A DNA stretch of 64,000 nt from Natronolimnobius sp. AArcel1 (GTDB lineage Archaea > Halobacteriota > Halobacteria > Halobacteriales > Natrialbaceae): the NCBI RefSeq assembly GCF_011043775.1, contig NZ_JAAKXY010000002.1, forward strand, positions 372,001 through 436,000. Reading direction: 5' to 3'. The notes under the pieces were generated by a model. That model made no database searches. It saw nothing but the letters and a program-made list of their open reading frames with translations, and was not told where the DNA came from. The first letter of the stretch is position 1, and each line of letters opens with the position of its first letter. Both the position numbers and the translations under genes were made by a program. Shown piece by piece: positions 1 through 8,558 of the stretch.

Positions 1-316
1 GATACGTCTCCTCGAGTGGAACCAATAAGAGATCACCGCGATCGGTCGCCGCCGAGACGTCGATGCCGCGGGCTTTGAGCGCGGCCTCGAGGTCGGTTAG
101 AAACGACGATGTGCCGGTTGCAATGCAAGTTTCGCCGATGTGAAGTCCACGAGAGAGCGACGCCGTCGCAGTCGCAAGTGTTTCTTGCAGCGTCTCACAA
201 ACAGCGATGCTGTGGGCCGAGTCTTGGTCACCGGGTGACCCAAGCGGTGCCGTGCGGTAGTGTCGTCGGTGGTCACCGTCCTGTCGTGAGTCGATTCGCG
301 CGTTCGTATCATCCAT
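1..316 (-). CDS. MEDS-domain sensory protein, 5' part (runs off the window)
   Basis: The frame opens at an ATG (314-316, minus strand) and stays open to the left edge, so only the first 105 residues are seen and there is no stop. After a polar N-terminus of about 35 residues comes a stretch shaped like a MEDS (methanogen/methylotroph DcmR sensory) domain: HSIAVCETLQETLATATASL, then GLHIGETCIATG, a helix ending in LKARGIDV, and LLLVPLEETY. In haloarchaea such domains often precede an HTH or kinase part, which would lie outside this window. A TATA-like TTTATAAA lies near 411-418, about 95 nt upstream. Assignment is by pattern only; the effector domain is unknown. Confidence 0.6.
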   Translation of the reverse strand, partial: MDDTNARIDSRQDGDHRRHYRTAPLGSPGDQDSAHSIAVCETLQETLATATASLSRGLHIGETCIATGTSSFLTDLEAALKARGIDVSAATDRGDLLLVPLEETY

Positions 317-446
317 AGTGAATCGTCGAGGTGACCAACCTTCCGTTCCTGCCGGTCTGGGAAGTCGAGGTACGGTACTGGTTCAACCGCGTAAAGGGTA
401 ACGGATTAGGACTTTATAAAAGAACAGAACCAAATATATTTGTATG

Positions 447-1094
447 TTAGTCGTCCGACACCAGTGTCGATCGCACTAAATGCTGGGTTCCTCGCCGGAG
501 GAGGCCGCTTGCTGAGGGTGCCGAAATACCGAACTCATCCGCCAGTTCCTGTAACGAAACGTCGCGTGGTTCCTCGAAGTAGCCCGTTTCCACGGCACTG
601 ACAAGCAGTTCTCGCTGACGCGGTGTCAGCCCATAGCCAAGCGAGGAATCCAACGCTGACAATGAGTACAGGTGTCGAAGCACGAAGTGTAACCCGCAGT
701 CGAGACACTGACTGCTAAACGTCGACAACCGATCATCACTGGGAAATCGAATCTCGAACTCCCAACCAGTCTCACGCCCACAGGCACCGAGCAAAACGGC
801 ATCGCTCGCTTGCAATCCGTCGCACAAATCAGTCACCCGATCTGTCCACGTTGCATGGTACAGTCGACTATCACTCTCAGTCATCAGCGACTCGAGTGTC
901 TCGAGAGCGGGATCTGAGCGCGCAAGCCGCTCGAATTCGTCGAATTTAGTTCCCCAGACCCAAAAAAGCGCCATTGTTGACAGCTGGGTTGGCACGATAC
1001 GTTCGAACTCGACGCGATCAACGCTCGGAAGCACAAGCGCTTCCTCGAGAACAAAAGATTCGGGTTCTAGTTCGAACTCGGCTATGATCCCCAT
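447..1094 (-). CDS. HTH_10 (bacterio-opsin activator-like) transcription regulator
   Basis: This 215-residue protein has the haloarchaeal Bat-like layout. An N-terminal beta-rich sensing region (about 1-150) begins GIIAEFELEPESFVLEEAL. A C-terminal HTH_10 follows, from LTPRQRELLVSAVETGYFEE through LQELADEFGISAPSASGLLR. The HTH would bind DNA; no ligand can be read from the sequence. It is divergent from the ornithine cyclodeaminase-like gene at 1271, with 176 nt between them, so it may regulate that gene. It is close in size to the regulator at 63205. The family call is firm; the target is inferred from position. Confidence 0.85.
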   Translation of the reverse strand: MGIIAEFELEPESFVLEEALVLPSVDRVEFERIVPTQLSTMALFWVWGTKFDEFERLARSDPALETLESLMTESDSRLYHATWTDRVTDLCDGLQASDAVLLGACGRETGWEFEIRFPSDDRLSTFSSQCLDCGLHFVLRHLYSLSALDSSLGYGLTPRQRELLVSAVETGYFEEPRDVSLQELADEFGISAPSASGLLRRGTQHLVRSTLVSDD

Positions 1095-1270
1095 CGGCTA
1101 CCCCGACAACTAGAGCCTATACGAATAGGTTTGTCGAATCGGATAGTTATACTAATAAGCGACTCTCAGCGTCGTTGACGTAGTCGAAGAAAGTGGTGTT
1201 TCATTGCATTCAGAGTGATCGAGAGTCACGAAGTACAACGAGTTAAGTACACACACCAATATTTCCCAAT

Positions 1271-2260
1271 ATGAACACGCTATTATTAGACAGTAACGAT
1301 GTCGACGAGTATGCTACCCTCCCTGCAGTGATCGATGCTGTCGAAGATGCGTTCGCGGCGTTTGAACGTGGAACGACACAGATGCCAGCGAAGTCCTACA
1401 TTGATCTTCCGCAGTACAACGGCGATTTTCGCTCGATGCCGGCGTACCTCGATGCCGGCGACTGGGACGCTGCCGGTCTCAAGTGGGTAAACGTTCATCC
1501 AAACAATCCGACTGACCATGACCTGCCAACCGTTATCGGGACGATGATCTATTCCGATCCCGAAACCGCGTTTCCGCTCGCGATTATGGACGGGACGAGT
1601 CTGACAATGAAACGAACCGGCGCTGCCGCCGCCGTCGCAACGGACTACCTCGCACGCGAGGACGCAACAAGCCTTGGGATCGTCGGTGCCGGTGTTCAGT
1701 CGTACACCCAGTTACGTGCAATCAGTGAGGTCCGCCAGATCGAGACTGTCATCGTCTCCGATCAAGACGACGAGCGCGCCACGCGACTCGTCGAGACGTT
1801 CGACGCGGAGTTCGACATCCGTACCGGTTCGATCACCGAAGCGGGCCACTGCGACGTCCTCTCGACGGTGACCCCGGTCGACGACCCGATTATCTCTCGC
1901 GAGGATGTCGGCGAACAGACCCACATCAACGCGATCGGCGCCGACGCCGAGGGCAAACACGAACTCGCTGATTCTCTGCTCGAGGCGGCACGAATCGTGA
2001 TCGACGACCACGAACAGTGTACCCACTCGGGCGAGATCAACGTCCCCTACAGCGAGGGCGTCATAACTGATACAGACATTCATGGCGAAATTGGAGAACT
2101 GGTCGTCGGTTCGATTGAGGGTCGTACCGAAGCAACCGGTGTGACTGTTTTCGATTCGACCGGCCTGGCGATTCAGGATGTTGCCGCCGCACACGTCGTC
2201 TACGAGAACGCTCGAGGAACCGGTTCCGGCTATGAATTCGGACTACTCAACAGCGCCTGA
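1271..2260 (+). CDS. Ornithine cyclodeaminase / archaeal alanine dehydrogenase family
   Basis: A 329-residue NAD(P)-dependent enzyme of the OCD/mu-crystallin family, at the usual family length. The substrate part carries GLKWVNVHPNN and MKRTGAAAAVATDYLA. The Rossmann motif GIVGAGVQSYTQL is at about 136-148, and INAIGADAEGKHEL holds the Asp/Lys region near the active site. Family members deaminate L-alanine (archaeal AlaDH) or cyclise ornithine to proline; the sequence alone does not separate these or other amino-acid or imine substrates. It stands alone, divergent from an HTH_10 regulator. Confidence 0.85.
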   Translation: MNTLLLDSNDVDEYATLPAVIDAVEDAFAAFERGTTQMPAKSYIDLPQYNGDFRSMPAYLDAGDWDAAGLKWVNVHPNNPTDHDLPTVIGTMIYSDPETAFPLAIMDGTSLTMKRTGAAAAVATDYLAREDATSLGIVGAGVQSYTQLRAISEVRQIETVIVSDQDDERATRLVETFDAEFDIRTGSITEAGHCDVLSTVTPVDDPIISREDVGEQTHINAIGADAEGKHELADSLLEAARIVIDDHEQCTHSGEINVPYSEGVITDTDIHGEIGELVVGSIEGRTEATGVTVFDSTGLAIQDVAAAHVVYENARGTGSGYEFGLLNSA

Positions 2261-2368
2261 AACACGCTTCGAGGTCGGGTTGTCGGCCCGGTTGGAGGAC
2301 AGGTCGCAGTCTGACCAAAGCTGACGGGCAGGTGTCTGATTGAGGCTCGAGAAGGTACGTTTCGACAC

Positions 2369-3142
2369 CTATCGGCGTTGCCAGCGTGGTAGTGACCCCG
2401 TCATCTGCAGTTCATCACAGTAGTACGCTCGCGGCGAGTCAGTTGGCTCCGGAAGCCCATTGGCCGCAAGCATCGTCTGTTCGTGTATCGCGACCGACGC
2501 CGGCTGGATCGGCCACGGATCGTGGGCAATTTCACCTGTTAATACGGTGTGTTCACCTGGTGCGTAGAATCGCCGGCGCTCCATACTCCAGTGTTCGAAC
2601 GATCCTGGCTCGGGAAGCTCGACGGGACCGTCCGGACGATACGTCGCTGCAAACCAGCCAGGTTCAACAGTGGTTCGATCGACAACTGTCGGTGACTGGA
2701 GTGGTTCCCGACGGCTCGAGAAGGCAATTCCATCTTCGCTACCGCTGACACGCATGTTCGCTGCCGTCACCGAGAGTCGCGTGTGATCGGCGAGCGTGGC
2801 AAGTAGCGGCCTGTTCAGATCGATGCTGAAAAAGTACAGTCCCGATCGACCGCGATAGGAAACGTACGTCCGCACGTTGAGTTCGGCAACGGCAAACCGT
2901 GTCGCTGCTGGTAAGCCGCGAAGGCCGACGTTCGTCAATACGAACGGCAACACGCTCACCCAGGCCGATCCCTCCCACGTCTCGAGCGTCAACGGGGCGG
3001 GAACGTGCGGACGGAGCTGTGCAGGGTCGACGGGCCAGTGGAGAAACAGCCCGTGGCGCCACGTCATTGACGCAACATGTGGTTCTCGCGAAGTCGTCGC
3101 TCTGACTCGGTGTGGATCCGGGTGCGGACGGTGTGTGTTCAT
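2369..3142 (-). CDS. DUF2071 (YqjF-like) family protein
   Basis: 257 residues from an ATG. The conserved core begins near residue 26 with MTWRHGLFLHWPVDPAQLRP, followed by WVSVLPFVLTNVGLRGLPA, LNVRTYVSYRGRSGLYFFSI and, near the end, ERRRFYAPG. This is the DUF2071/YqjF pattern, related to the acetoacetate decarboxylase fold. No biochemical role is established for the family. The gene is monocistronic between the OCD-like gene and the helicase. The first 25 residues are not conserved-looking, so the true start could be internal. Confidence 0.75.
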   Translation of the reverse strand: MNTHRPHPDPHRVRATTSREPHVASMTWRHGLFLHWPVDPAQLRPHVPAPLTLETWEGSAWVSVLPFVLTNVGLRGLPAATRFAVAELNVRTYVSYRGRSGLYFFSIDLNRPLLATLADHTRLSVTAANMRVSGSEDGIAFSSRREPLQSPTVVDRTTVEPGWFAATYRPDGPVELPEPGSFEHWSMERRRFYAPGEHTVLTGEIAHDPWPIQPASVAIHEQTMLAANGLPEPTDSPRAYYCDELQMTGSLPRWQRR

Positions 3143-3277
3143 TCCAACGTGTCGCTATCATCTCAATACGGCGGGAGCCGACATAAAACGGATAGCTGTC
3201 TGTCAGATACAGTTGAGATCGGTTTCTGATGGCTGTCTGGACACCTTGAACGAGTTCCGACGATAGTGGCAGGACAA

Positions 3278-5344
3278 TTATAATTCGTCGTCTCGAAGTT
3301 CGATATCTGCGATGAGTTCGTACGGATGGGCGTCCTTACGGATCCCGTCGATAAGCGTGAACGCCTCGCCCGGATTCAGGAAATGACGGGTGACAACCTC
3401 TCCGAGCGGCGTTGGCTCGAGGCCGTCGATGAACTCGTACTGCAGGAGTTTGCCGACGGCATGTTTCGTTGGAACCTGTCCGAGCATCCGGTCGTTGAGT
3501 GCCTTCGCGGCTTTGCCGCCGACGGTGACGTTGGCCAGCGTTTCCTCGATGGCAGCATCTTCATCGTAGTGGGTCATCACGGACTCCATATCGCCTTTCA
3601 GGAGTTTGAACGCGACTTCGTCCTCGCTCATCTCCATCGAGTTGTGATACGCGCAGTCAGGTTCGACCAGCACGTAGACGGTCCCTTTATCGTGATAGTC
3701 TGGCCGACCTGCTCGCCCGAGCATCTGGTGGAACTCCTGGACAGAGAGCCACTCGATCCCCATCGCCAGCGAGTCGAAGACGACCTGTGAGGCCGGGAAG
3801 TCGACACCAGCGGCGAGTGCGGCGGTCGTCACGACGGCGGCGAGGTCTTGCTCGCCGAACTGCCGTTCGACGCGCTTGCGGCGTTTGTAGTCGAGTCCCG
3901 CGTGATACGGTGCTGAGGAGTACTCGAGTTTGCGGGAAATTTCGTGACACCGTCTCCGGGAGTTGGTGAAGATAATCGTCTGGCCGCGATATCCTTTCGA
4001 GGATTCGGTATCGAACTCGCGTCTGACGAGTTTGTTCTCGATGCGGAGCTTTTCTTGGCCGTCGGCAAACGTCACGTGGCGCTCGATCGGAACCGGGCGC
4101 TCCTCGAACTCGATAAGCGTCGACTCGAGCGTTCCTGCCAACTGTTCGGGGTTGCCAACGGTTGCAGAGAGGTAGACCCACTGTGCGCCACCGTAGTCGT
4201 CTCGTCGTTTTGCCCGCTGCTCGCAGGTGTATTTAAGTCTCGAGATGAGTCCGTCGAGTCGGTGGCCGCGCTCGTCTTCTTTCAGCGTGTGGACCTCGTC
4301 GATGACGACGGTACCGATGTCGCCCATGTCCTTGCCTGTCCGCAGGGCGTGGTCGATCCCTTCGTAGGTGCCGACGATAACGTCGGCGTTCGGGTCGAAC
4401 TGGTTGCCGTCATCCGTGATTCGACTCGCGCCGACGCGGATCGAGACGTCGACGAGGTGGCCGTACTCGTCCTGAAAGTCCTCGTACTTCTGATTCGCGA
4501 GCGCGACGAGCGGGACGAGAAAGAGCATCTTCCCCTTGCCGTTGAGTACGCGATTGAGGCCGGTCATCTCGCCGACCAGCGTTTTCCCCGTCGCCGTCGC
4601 GGAGACGACCATCTGGTCTTCCCCATCAAAGAGTCCGTTCTCGACGGCGAGGCTCTGGACCGGCAGCAGCGTTTCGAATCGATCCTCAAGCAGTCCCTGC
4701 AAGCCCGGATGAAGACTGAGCGAGTCGATTCGAACGGGGTCGACCTCGTCGGTCGTCGCCGAAATCGTATCGAACTTCGTCAGATCGGGATCGAGTCGTC
4801 CCTTGAGCAGGTTGACGATCCGTTCTAAGTCCTGGACCTCCATCATGAGATCCTCGAGTCGCTCTTTCGCTGCACCCGTCACCTGCCCGCCGCCCGAATA
4901 CGATAGTTGGCGCTCGAGTTCCTGACGCGCACAGTCCTTGCAGATCCAGTCCTGATCGTCTTTGACGGCCGTTTCGGTGGTTATCGGCGAGTACCGACCC
5001 GCGGAGGCGCAGTACCGACAGGTCCGGACGGCCTTTGCCTTGTCCTCGAGTTGGTATCCCTCGAACATTTCGAGCAGTTCCTCCCGCCCTGTTCGAGAGG
5101 TTTGCTCGGAGATGCGAATGCGTTTGGCGCGCCGGGCGAGTTCGACGAACTCGTCGGGTTGGCGTGGTTCCTCGCTCGAGCCATCCTTGAGTCGGAACTT
5201 CGCGGGGCGTGGGCCGGCGTTGGTATCCGAGAGCCCAAGCTTTGCCCGAAACAGTCGTTGTCCGTCCCGCTGGACAACGACAAGATAGTCGTTGCCCGTT
5301 TCGTGGCAAAAGATTGTCTCGACCTGCTGGACCTGCTTCGACAC
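3278..5344 (-). CDS. SF2 DEAD/DEAH-box helicase with N-terminal zinc ribbon
   Basis: 688 residues with a GTG start. Cys109/Cys112 and Cys135/Cys138 form a probable zinc ribbon. The helicase core follows: motif I SATATGKT (248-255), motif II DEVH (349-352), motif III LSAT (392-395) and a C-terminal RecA domain ending in motif VI QMLGRAGRPDY. This is the Ski2/Hel308-like side of SF2, but the arrangement with a long N-terminal extension is that of a haloarchaeal helicase rather than of Hel308 itself. It would unwind nucleic acid using ATP; the substrate is unknown. Motif I is unusual, with alanines around the GKT. Confidence 0.85.
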   Translation of the reverse strand: MSKQVQQVETIFCHETGNDYLVVVQRDGQRLFRAKLGLSDTNAGPRPAKFRLKDGSSEEPRQPDEFVELARRAKRIRISEQTSRTGREELLEMFEGYQLEDKAKAVRTCRYCASAGRYSPITTETAVKDDQDWICKDCARQELERQLSYSGGGQVTGAAKERLEDLMMEVQDLERIVNLLKGRLDPDLTKFDTISATTDEVDPVRIDSLSLHPGLQGLLEDRFETLLPVQSLAVENGLFDGEDQMVVSATATGKTLVGEMTGLNRVLNGKGKMLFLVPLVALANQKYEDFQDEYGHLVDVSIRVGASRITDDGNQFDPNADVIVGTYEGIDHALRTGKDMGDIGTVVIDEVHTLKEDERGHRLDGLISRLKYTCEQRAKRRDDYGGAQWVYLSATVGNPEQLAGTLESTLIEFEERPVPIERHVTFADGQEKLRIENKLVRREFDTESSKGYRGQTIIFTNSRRRCHEISRKLEYSSAPYHAGLDYKRRKRVERQFGEQDLAAVVTTAALAAGVDFPASQVVFDSLAMGIEWLSVQEFHQMLGRAGRPDYHDKGTVYVLVEPDCAYHNSMEMSEDEVAFKLLKGDMESVMTHYDEDAAIEETLANVTVGGKAAKALNDRMLGQVPTKHAVGKLLQYEFIDGLEPTPLGEVVTRHFLNPGEAFTLIDGIRKDAHPYELIADIELRDDEL

Positions 5345-5542
5345 GACTACTCCTACTATGGTAGCGTACTTGAGCGATTCGGACTCGAGTCCACTTGGTG
5401 CTGTACCCTCCCCCGTATGGTGCGGCTAGCGGTGGGTCTGGCCTGTGGTGAACCACCGCTGGCAATCGAATTCAGACGACAGTCACAGTAGCAAGTCATT
5501 AGTAACCAGCGACTGGTCCCAACTCCGAATAGTGACCACCGA

Positions 5543-6535
5543 ATGGGAGCCATGAGTGACCAACCACTGGTGAGTGTCGTGTTGCCTACATATGACCGAC
5601 CAGACATGCTCATCGAGGCGGTCGACAGCGTTGCCAACCAGACCTATCCATCAATCGAGTTGATTGTCGTCGACGACTGCTCACCGACGCCAGCGGCGGA
5701 CGTCCTCGAGGAGCGGGGCCCGGATGACCTCGAATGGCGCTGTTACAGACACGAGGAAAACCGAGGGGCGAACACGGCACGGAACACAGGCATCCGTGAA
5801 TCTGTGGGTGAATGTATCGCATTTCTCGACGACGACGATCGGTGGGAGCCCGACAAGATCGAATTGCAAATCAACGCGTTCGACGATGACGACGTTGGTG
5901 TGGTCGTCGTCGGCCAGCGATACATCTCTCGAGACACACAGACGGCGACGAACCTCCCCAGTGTCGAGGGCGATGCAACGGCGGCACTGATTGGCGATGC
6001 AACGGCGGGGCCGTTTTCGACGATCGCGGTTCGCCGATCTGCAATCGAAGACGCCGGCACGCCTGACGAACGATTTCCCGCCTGGCAGGACCGTGAGTGG
6101 CTGTTGCGACTCTCCTGTCACTGTGAGTTCGCCTCAGTACGCCAGCCGCTCGTGATCCGTCGCTACGGCGATTACGAGCAGATCGGCAACGACTTCGAAG
6201 GAAAACGCGATACGTCCTATCCGCTCTATCTCGAGAAACATCAGGAGCTGGCGGCCGAACACGACCGCGAACGGCTTTTTGAAGCACAACTTGCAACAGG
6301 TGTTGCGGCTGCCGGAATCACGAATGGTCACTACAGCGATGCACGCTCGTTTGCGGTGAAAGCAGTGCGGACAAAGCCACGATTCCTCCCAGCGTATCTG
6401 TATCTCACGCTCGCGGTCGGTGGCCCCTATCTGTACGAAATCGCAACCCGATGCAAACACGGGCTCACTCGGCTCGGACGCAATCTCTCTCGCCTTGGCG
6501 AATCCGTAACGTATCGACTGGGCCGAAGTACCTGA
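5543..6535 (+). CDS. Family 2 glycosyltransferase
   Basis: 330 residues; a second ATG at 5552 (MSDQPLVSVVLPTYDRP) is an equally good start. It has the GT-A fold signs of GT2: LVSVVLPTYDRP, IELIVVDDCSPTP, the NRGANTARNTGI helix and the DXD-like metal site FLDDDDRWEPDK. The acceptor half contains the acidic WQDREWLLRL. It probably transfers a nucleotide-activated sugar on the cytoplasmic face. Neighbours are a second GT2 (11482), an ABC exporter and two unknown paralogues, which together suggest surface glycan synthesis. Donor and acceptor cannot be predicted. Confidence 0.85.
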   Translation: MGAMSDQPLVSVVLPTYDRPDMLIEAVDSVANQTYPSIELIVVDDCSPTPAADVLEERGPDDLEWRCYRHEENRGANTARNTGIRESVGECIAFLDDDDRWEPDKIELQINAFDDDDVGVVVVGQRYISRDTQTATNLPSVEGDATAALIGDATAGPFSTIAVRRSAIEDAGTPDERFPAWQDREWLLRLSCHCEFASVRQPLVIRRYGDYEQIGNDFEGKRDTSYPLYLEKHQELAAEHDRERLFEAQLATGVAAAGITNGHYSDARSFAVKAVRTKPRFLPAYLYLTLAVGGPYLYEIATRCKHGLTRLGRNLSRLGESVTYRLGRST

Positions 6536-6584
6536 ATACGCTCGAGGCGATCGACACAAGCCTCTCAGACGTTTTTGCGTTGTC

Positions 6585-7463
6585 TCAACACCCGCGGAGA
6601 TCGGGATGTGTGGACTCGGATGCTGACGCCGCCACACACCGGTCCATCCATCCCTGATGTCTGACGAGAAAAACGACCGGCACTGCCTCGAGGCCGAGCA
6701 GTTTTACAATCGCCAGTCGGTGTTTGCCGGAGACAAGCAGCAAGTCGCCGTCACGGCCGATGTCGACCGTGATTTCGTGGCGTAGACAGTGCCGGAAGCC
6801 AACCGACGGATCACGTCCCAGTCGCTCGCGCTGGGAGCGATACCCGTCATCGCGAATCAGCTCGTACAACGTATCGAGCTGGCGACAGCGCTGATCGATT
6901 GCCGCGTTTGTCTCGCACTCGTGCCAGACGCGTTCAGGCGTCGATTTCGGAACGAGCGCCTTCGCTCGCTGCACGAGTTCCGTTTCGTCCCACGGAACAT
7001 CGTCCTCGAAATGAGCCTCGAGCGAGCGATAGAGAACCGAATGTTCGAATCGATTGGCAAGAAAGAGGTGCGCTGGTGGCCCCTCATAGTCGGGGTCGAT
7101 CGGCGGGTCCTCGCGCTGGTCCCAGTCACCACCTTGCACCGCGCCGAACTGCTCGAGGCGGTCCCGGTAAGGCGGGTACTCCCGCCGAGTGTGACGCACG
7201 ATCCGCTCGGGCGATACCCACTCGAGTTTGAACGGGTCCGGTGCGACAGCGTCCGGGAACGACGCGACATCGTTCGCACAGCGACGGCGATAATAGGTCT
7301 CAGCAACGCGCCAGTGGAGTGTTGGGTGAAGCCGCGGGCGGCTAATCGCGTACTCGAGGGCCGTCCGAGCCAGTGCAGTTAGCCCGGCAGTCTCGCACAC
7401 GTCTCGAGCCATGCGGGCGTTTTCAACAGCTGAGCGCGTTGTCGGTCCAACTCCCAGTCCCAT
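6585..7463 (-). CDS. Unknown protein with ParB/Srx-like C-terminal motif (paralogue 1)
   Basis: 292 residues. It is a clear paralogue of the gene just upstream (23 nt gap, same strand, probable operon). Shared blocks are YPPYRDRLEQFGAVQGGDWD, a segment of the form F-S-FRSL-AHF-DDV-WE, RCRQLDTLYELIRDDGYRSQ, and a C-terminal EITVDIGRDGDLLLVSGKHR followed by LAIVKLLGLEAVPVVFLVRH. That last part resembles the GxHRL..A..LG nucleotide-binding segment of ParB/sulfiredoxin-fold proteins. Its place in a glycan cluster suggests action on a sugar or lipid-linked intermediate. This is inference; no named family was recognised. Confidence 0.7.
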   Translation of the reverse strand: MGLGVGPTTRSAVENARMARDVCETAGLTALARTALEYAISRPRLHPTLHWRVAETYYRRRCANDVASFPDAVAPDPFKLEWVSPERIVRHTRREYPPYRDRLEQFGAVQGGDWDQREDPPIDPDYEGPPAHLFLANRFEHSVLYRSLEAHFEDDVPWDETELVQRAKALVPKSTPERVWHECETNAAIDQRCRQLDTLYELIRDDGYRSQRERLGRDPSVGFRHCLRHEITVDIGRDGDLLLVSGKHRLAIVKLLGLEAVPVVFLVRHQGWMDRCVAASASESTHPDLRGC

Positions 7464-7486
7464 CAGTTTGTTCGAGACAGCCGCCC

Positions 7487-8395
7487 TCAGCGGAAAGGTA
7501 TGTATCCATTACTGTCTGTATTGGGGAGGGGAAGCCATCGGCTGTGTCTCGAGGAGTCCTCGAGGTCGCACAGATCGGGGTGGTCACATGGCGGTGCATC
7601 CGCGCCCGTAAGTGGGCCATCGCGTGCGTAGGCATCTCGCGTTTCCATCCATTCCACGTGGCGCACGAGCACGCCGACTGGGATCGACTCGAGGCCGAGC
7701 AGTTTCGAAATGGCGAGGCGGTGGCGGCCGTTGACGAACAGCAGTTGTCCGTCGCGGGCGATATCGACGACGACCTCGTCGGTCACGCGCTGGATAGAGG
7801 GCTCGCCGAGGGCCTGCTGTGAGTGATAGCCCGACGAGCGAATCTGCTCGTAGAGGGCGTCGATTTTCGCACAGCGCTCGAGAATGGCGTCGCTCGAGGT
7901 GAGGCTGCGCCAGGATGGCTCACCGCGCTCGGCGAGGGTGAGACAGCGCGCGACGAACGGTGTGTCTTCCCAGTCGACGCCGTCGTCGAAGTGTGCCTGT
8001 AGCGAGCGGAAGAACGTACTCTCAGTGAAGCCATCGGCACGATACAGGTCGTAGCGTTCGCGATAGTCTGGATCAGTGATCGGAGCCTCAGCACGCCGAT
8101 CCCAGTCGCCGCCGCGGACGGTTCCCAACTGCGCGCTCTTTTCGTGATACGGCGGATACGCCCGTCCGGTAAAGGACTCGACTCGAGCGGGGTCGACCTG
8201 CCGAACCGCGAACGGGTCCGGTGGGTGGTCGTAGGTGTCGAACTCGTCCTCGAGTGCGAGTCGGTGATAGGCGTTTTTGACGGTCGGTGGGATGGGGACT
8301 GGGAGCCGGTTGGAGAGGTCTGCGATCGATGGACGGCGCACGTGCGCTCGAGTCAGTCCTGTTTCTGTGGTGGGACTGTCCCCGTCGGTGCTCAT
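7487..8395 (-). CDS. Unknown protein with ParB/Srx-like C-terminal motif (paralogue 2)
   Basis: 302 residues from the ATG at 8393-8395; a TTG two codons earlier also keeps the frame. It is the first gene of a two-gene unit with the paralogue at 6585. It has the same order: YPPYHEKSAQLGTVRGGDWD near the middle, FFRSLQAHFDDGVDWEDTPF, RCAKIDALYEQIRSSGYHSQ, and the C-terminal DEVVVDIARDGQLLFVNGRH followed by RLAISKLLGLESIPVGVLVRH. The ABC exporter at 8559 is divergent, so the two units may share control. No transmembrane segment or signal peptide is visible, which suggests a cytoplasmic protein. Function unknown. Confidence 0.72.
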   Translation of the reverse strand: MSTDGDSPTTETGLTRAHVRRPSIADLSNRLPVPIPPTVKNAYHRLALEDEFDTYDHPPDPFAVRQVDPARVESFTGRAYPPYHEKSAQLGTVRGGDWDRRAEAPITDPDYRERYDLYRADGFTESTFFRSLQAHFDDGVDWEDTPFVARCLTLAERGEPSWRSLTSSDAILERCAKIDALYEQIRSSGYHSQQALGEPSIQRVTDEVVVDIARDGQLLFVNGRHRLAISKLLGLESIPVGVLVRHVEWMETRDAYARDGPLTGADAPPCDHPDLCDLEDSSRHSRWLPLPNTDSNGYIPFR

Positions 8396-8558
8396 AGACA
8401 AACGCTCGAGAACCAGACGCTAAACTAGTCACTCTGTTCCGTGCTGGCGTCGGTTGGAAAGGTGGCCATTCCATGCGTCGACTGCAGTCCTGTCAGCGTG
8501 GTTTCTGGGTAGAATCTCCATAACAAGGCGTGGGCGACGTGTTTGTGACACCACTCAG

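Noticed and set aside
3944-4828. Long open frame on the + strand opposite the helicase gene
   Set aside because: It is a shadow of the GC-rich helicase gene: Arg/Asp/Val-rich, no recognisable motif, while the minus-strand frame holds all helicase motifs.
8454-8558. Upstream extension of the ABC exporter
   Set aside because: The extra 35 residues are basic and lack similarity to exporter N-termini; ATG 8559 fits better.
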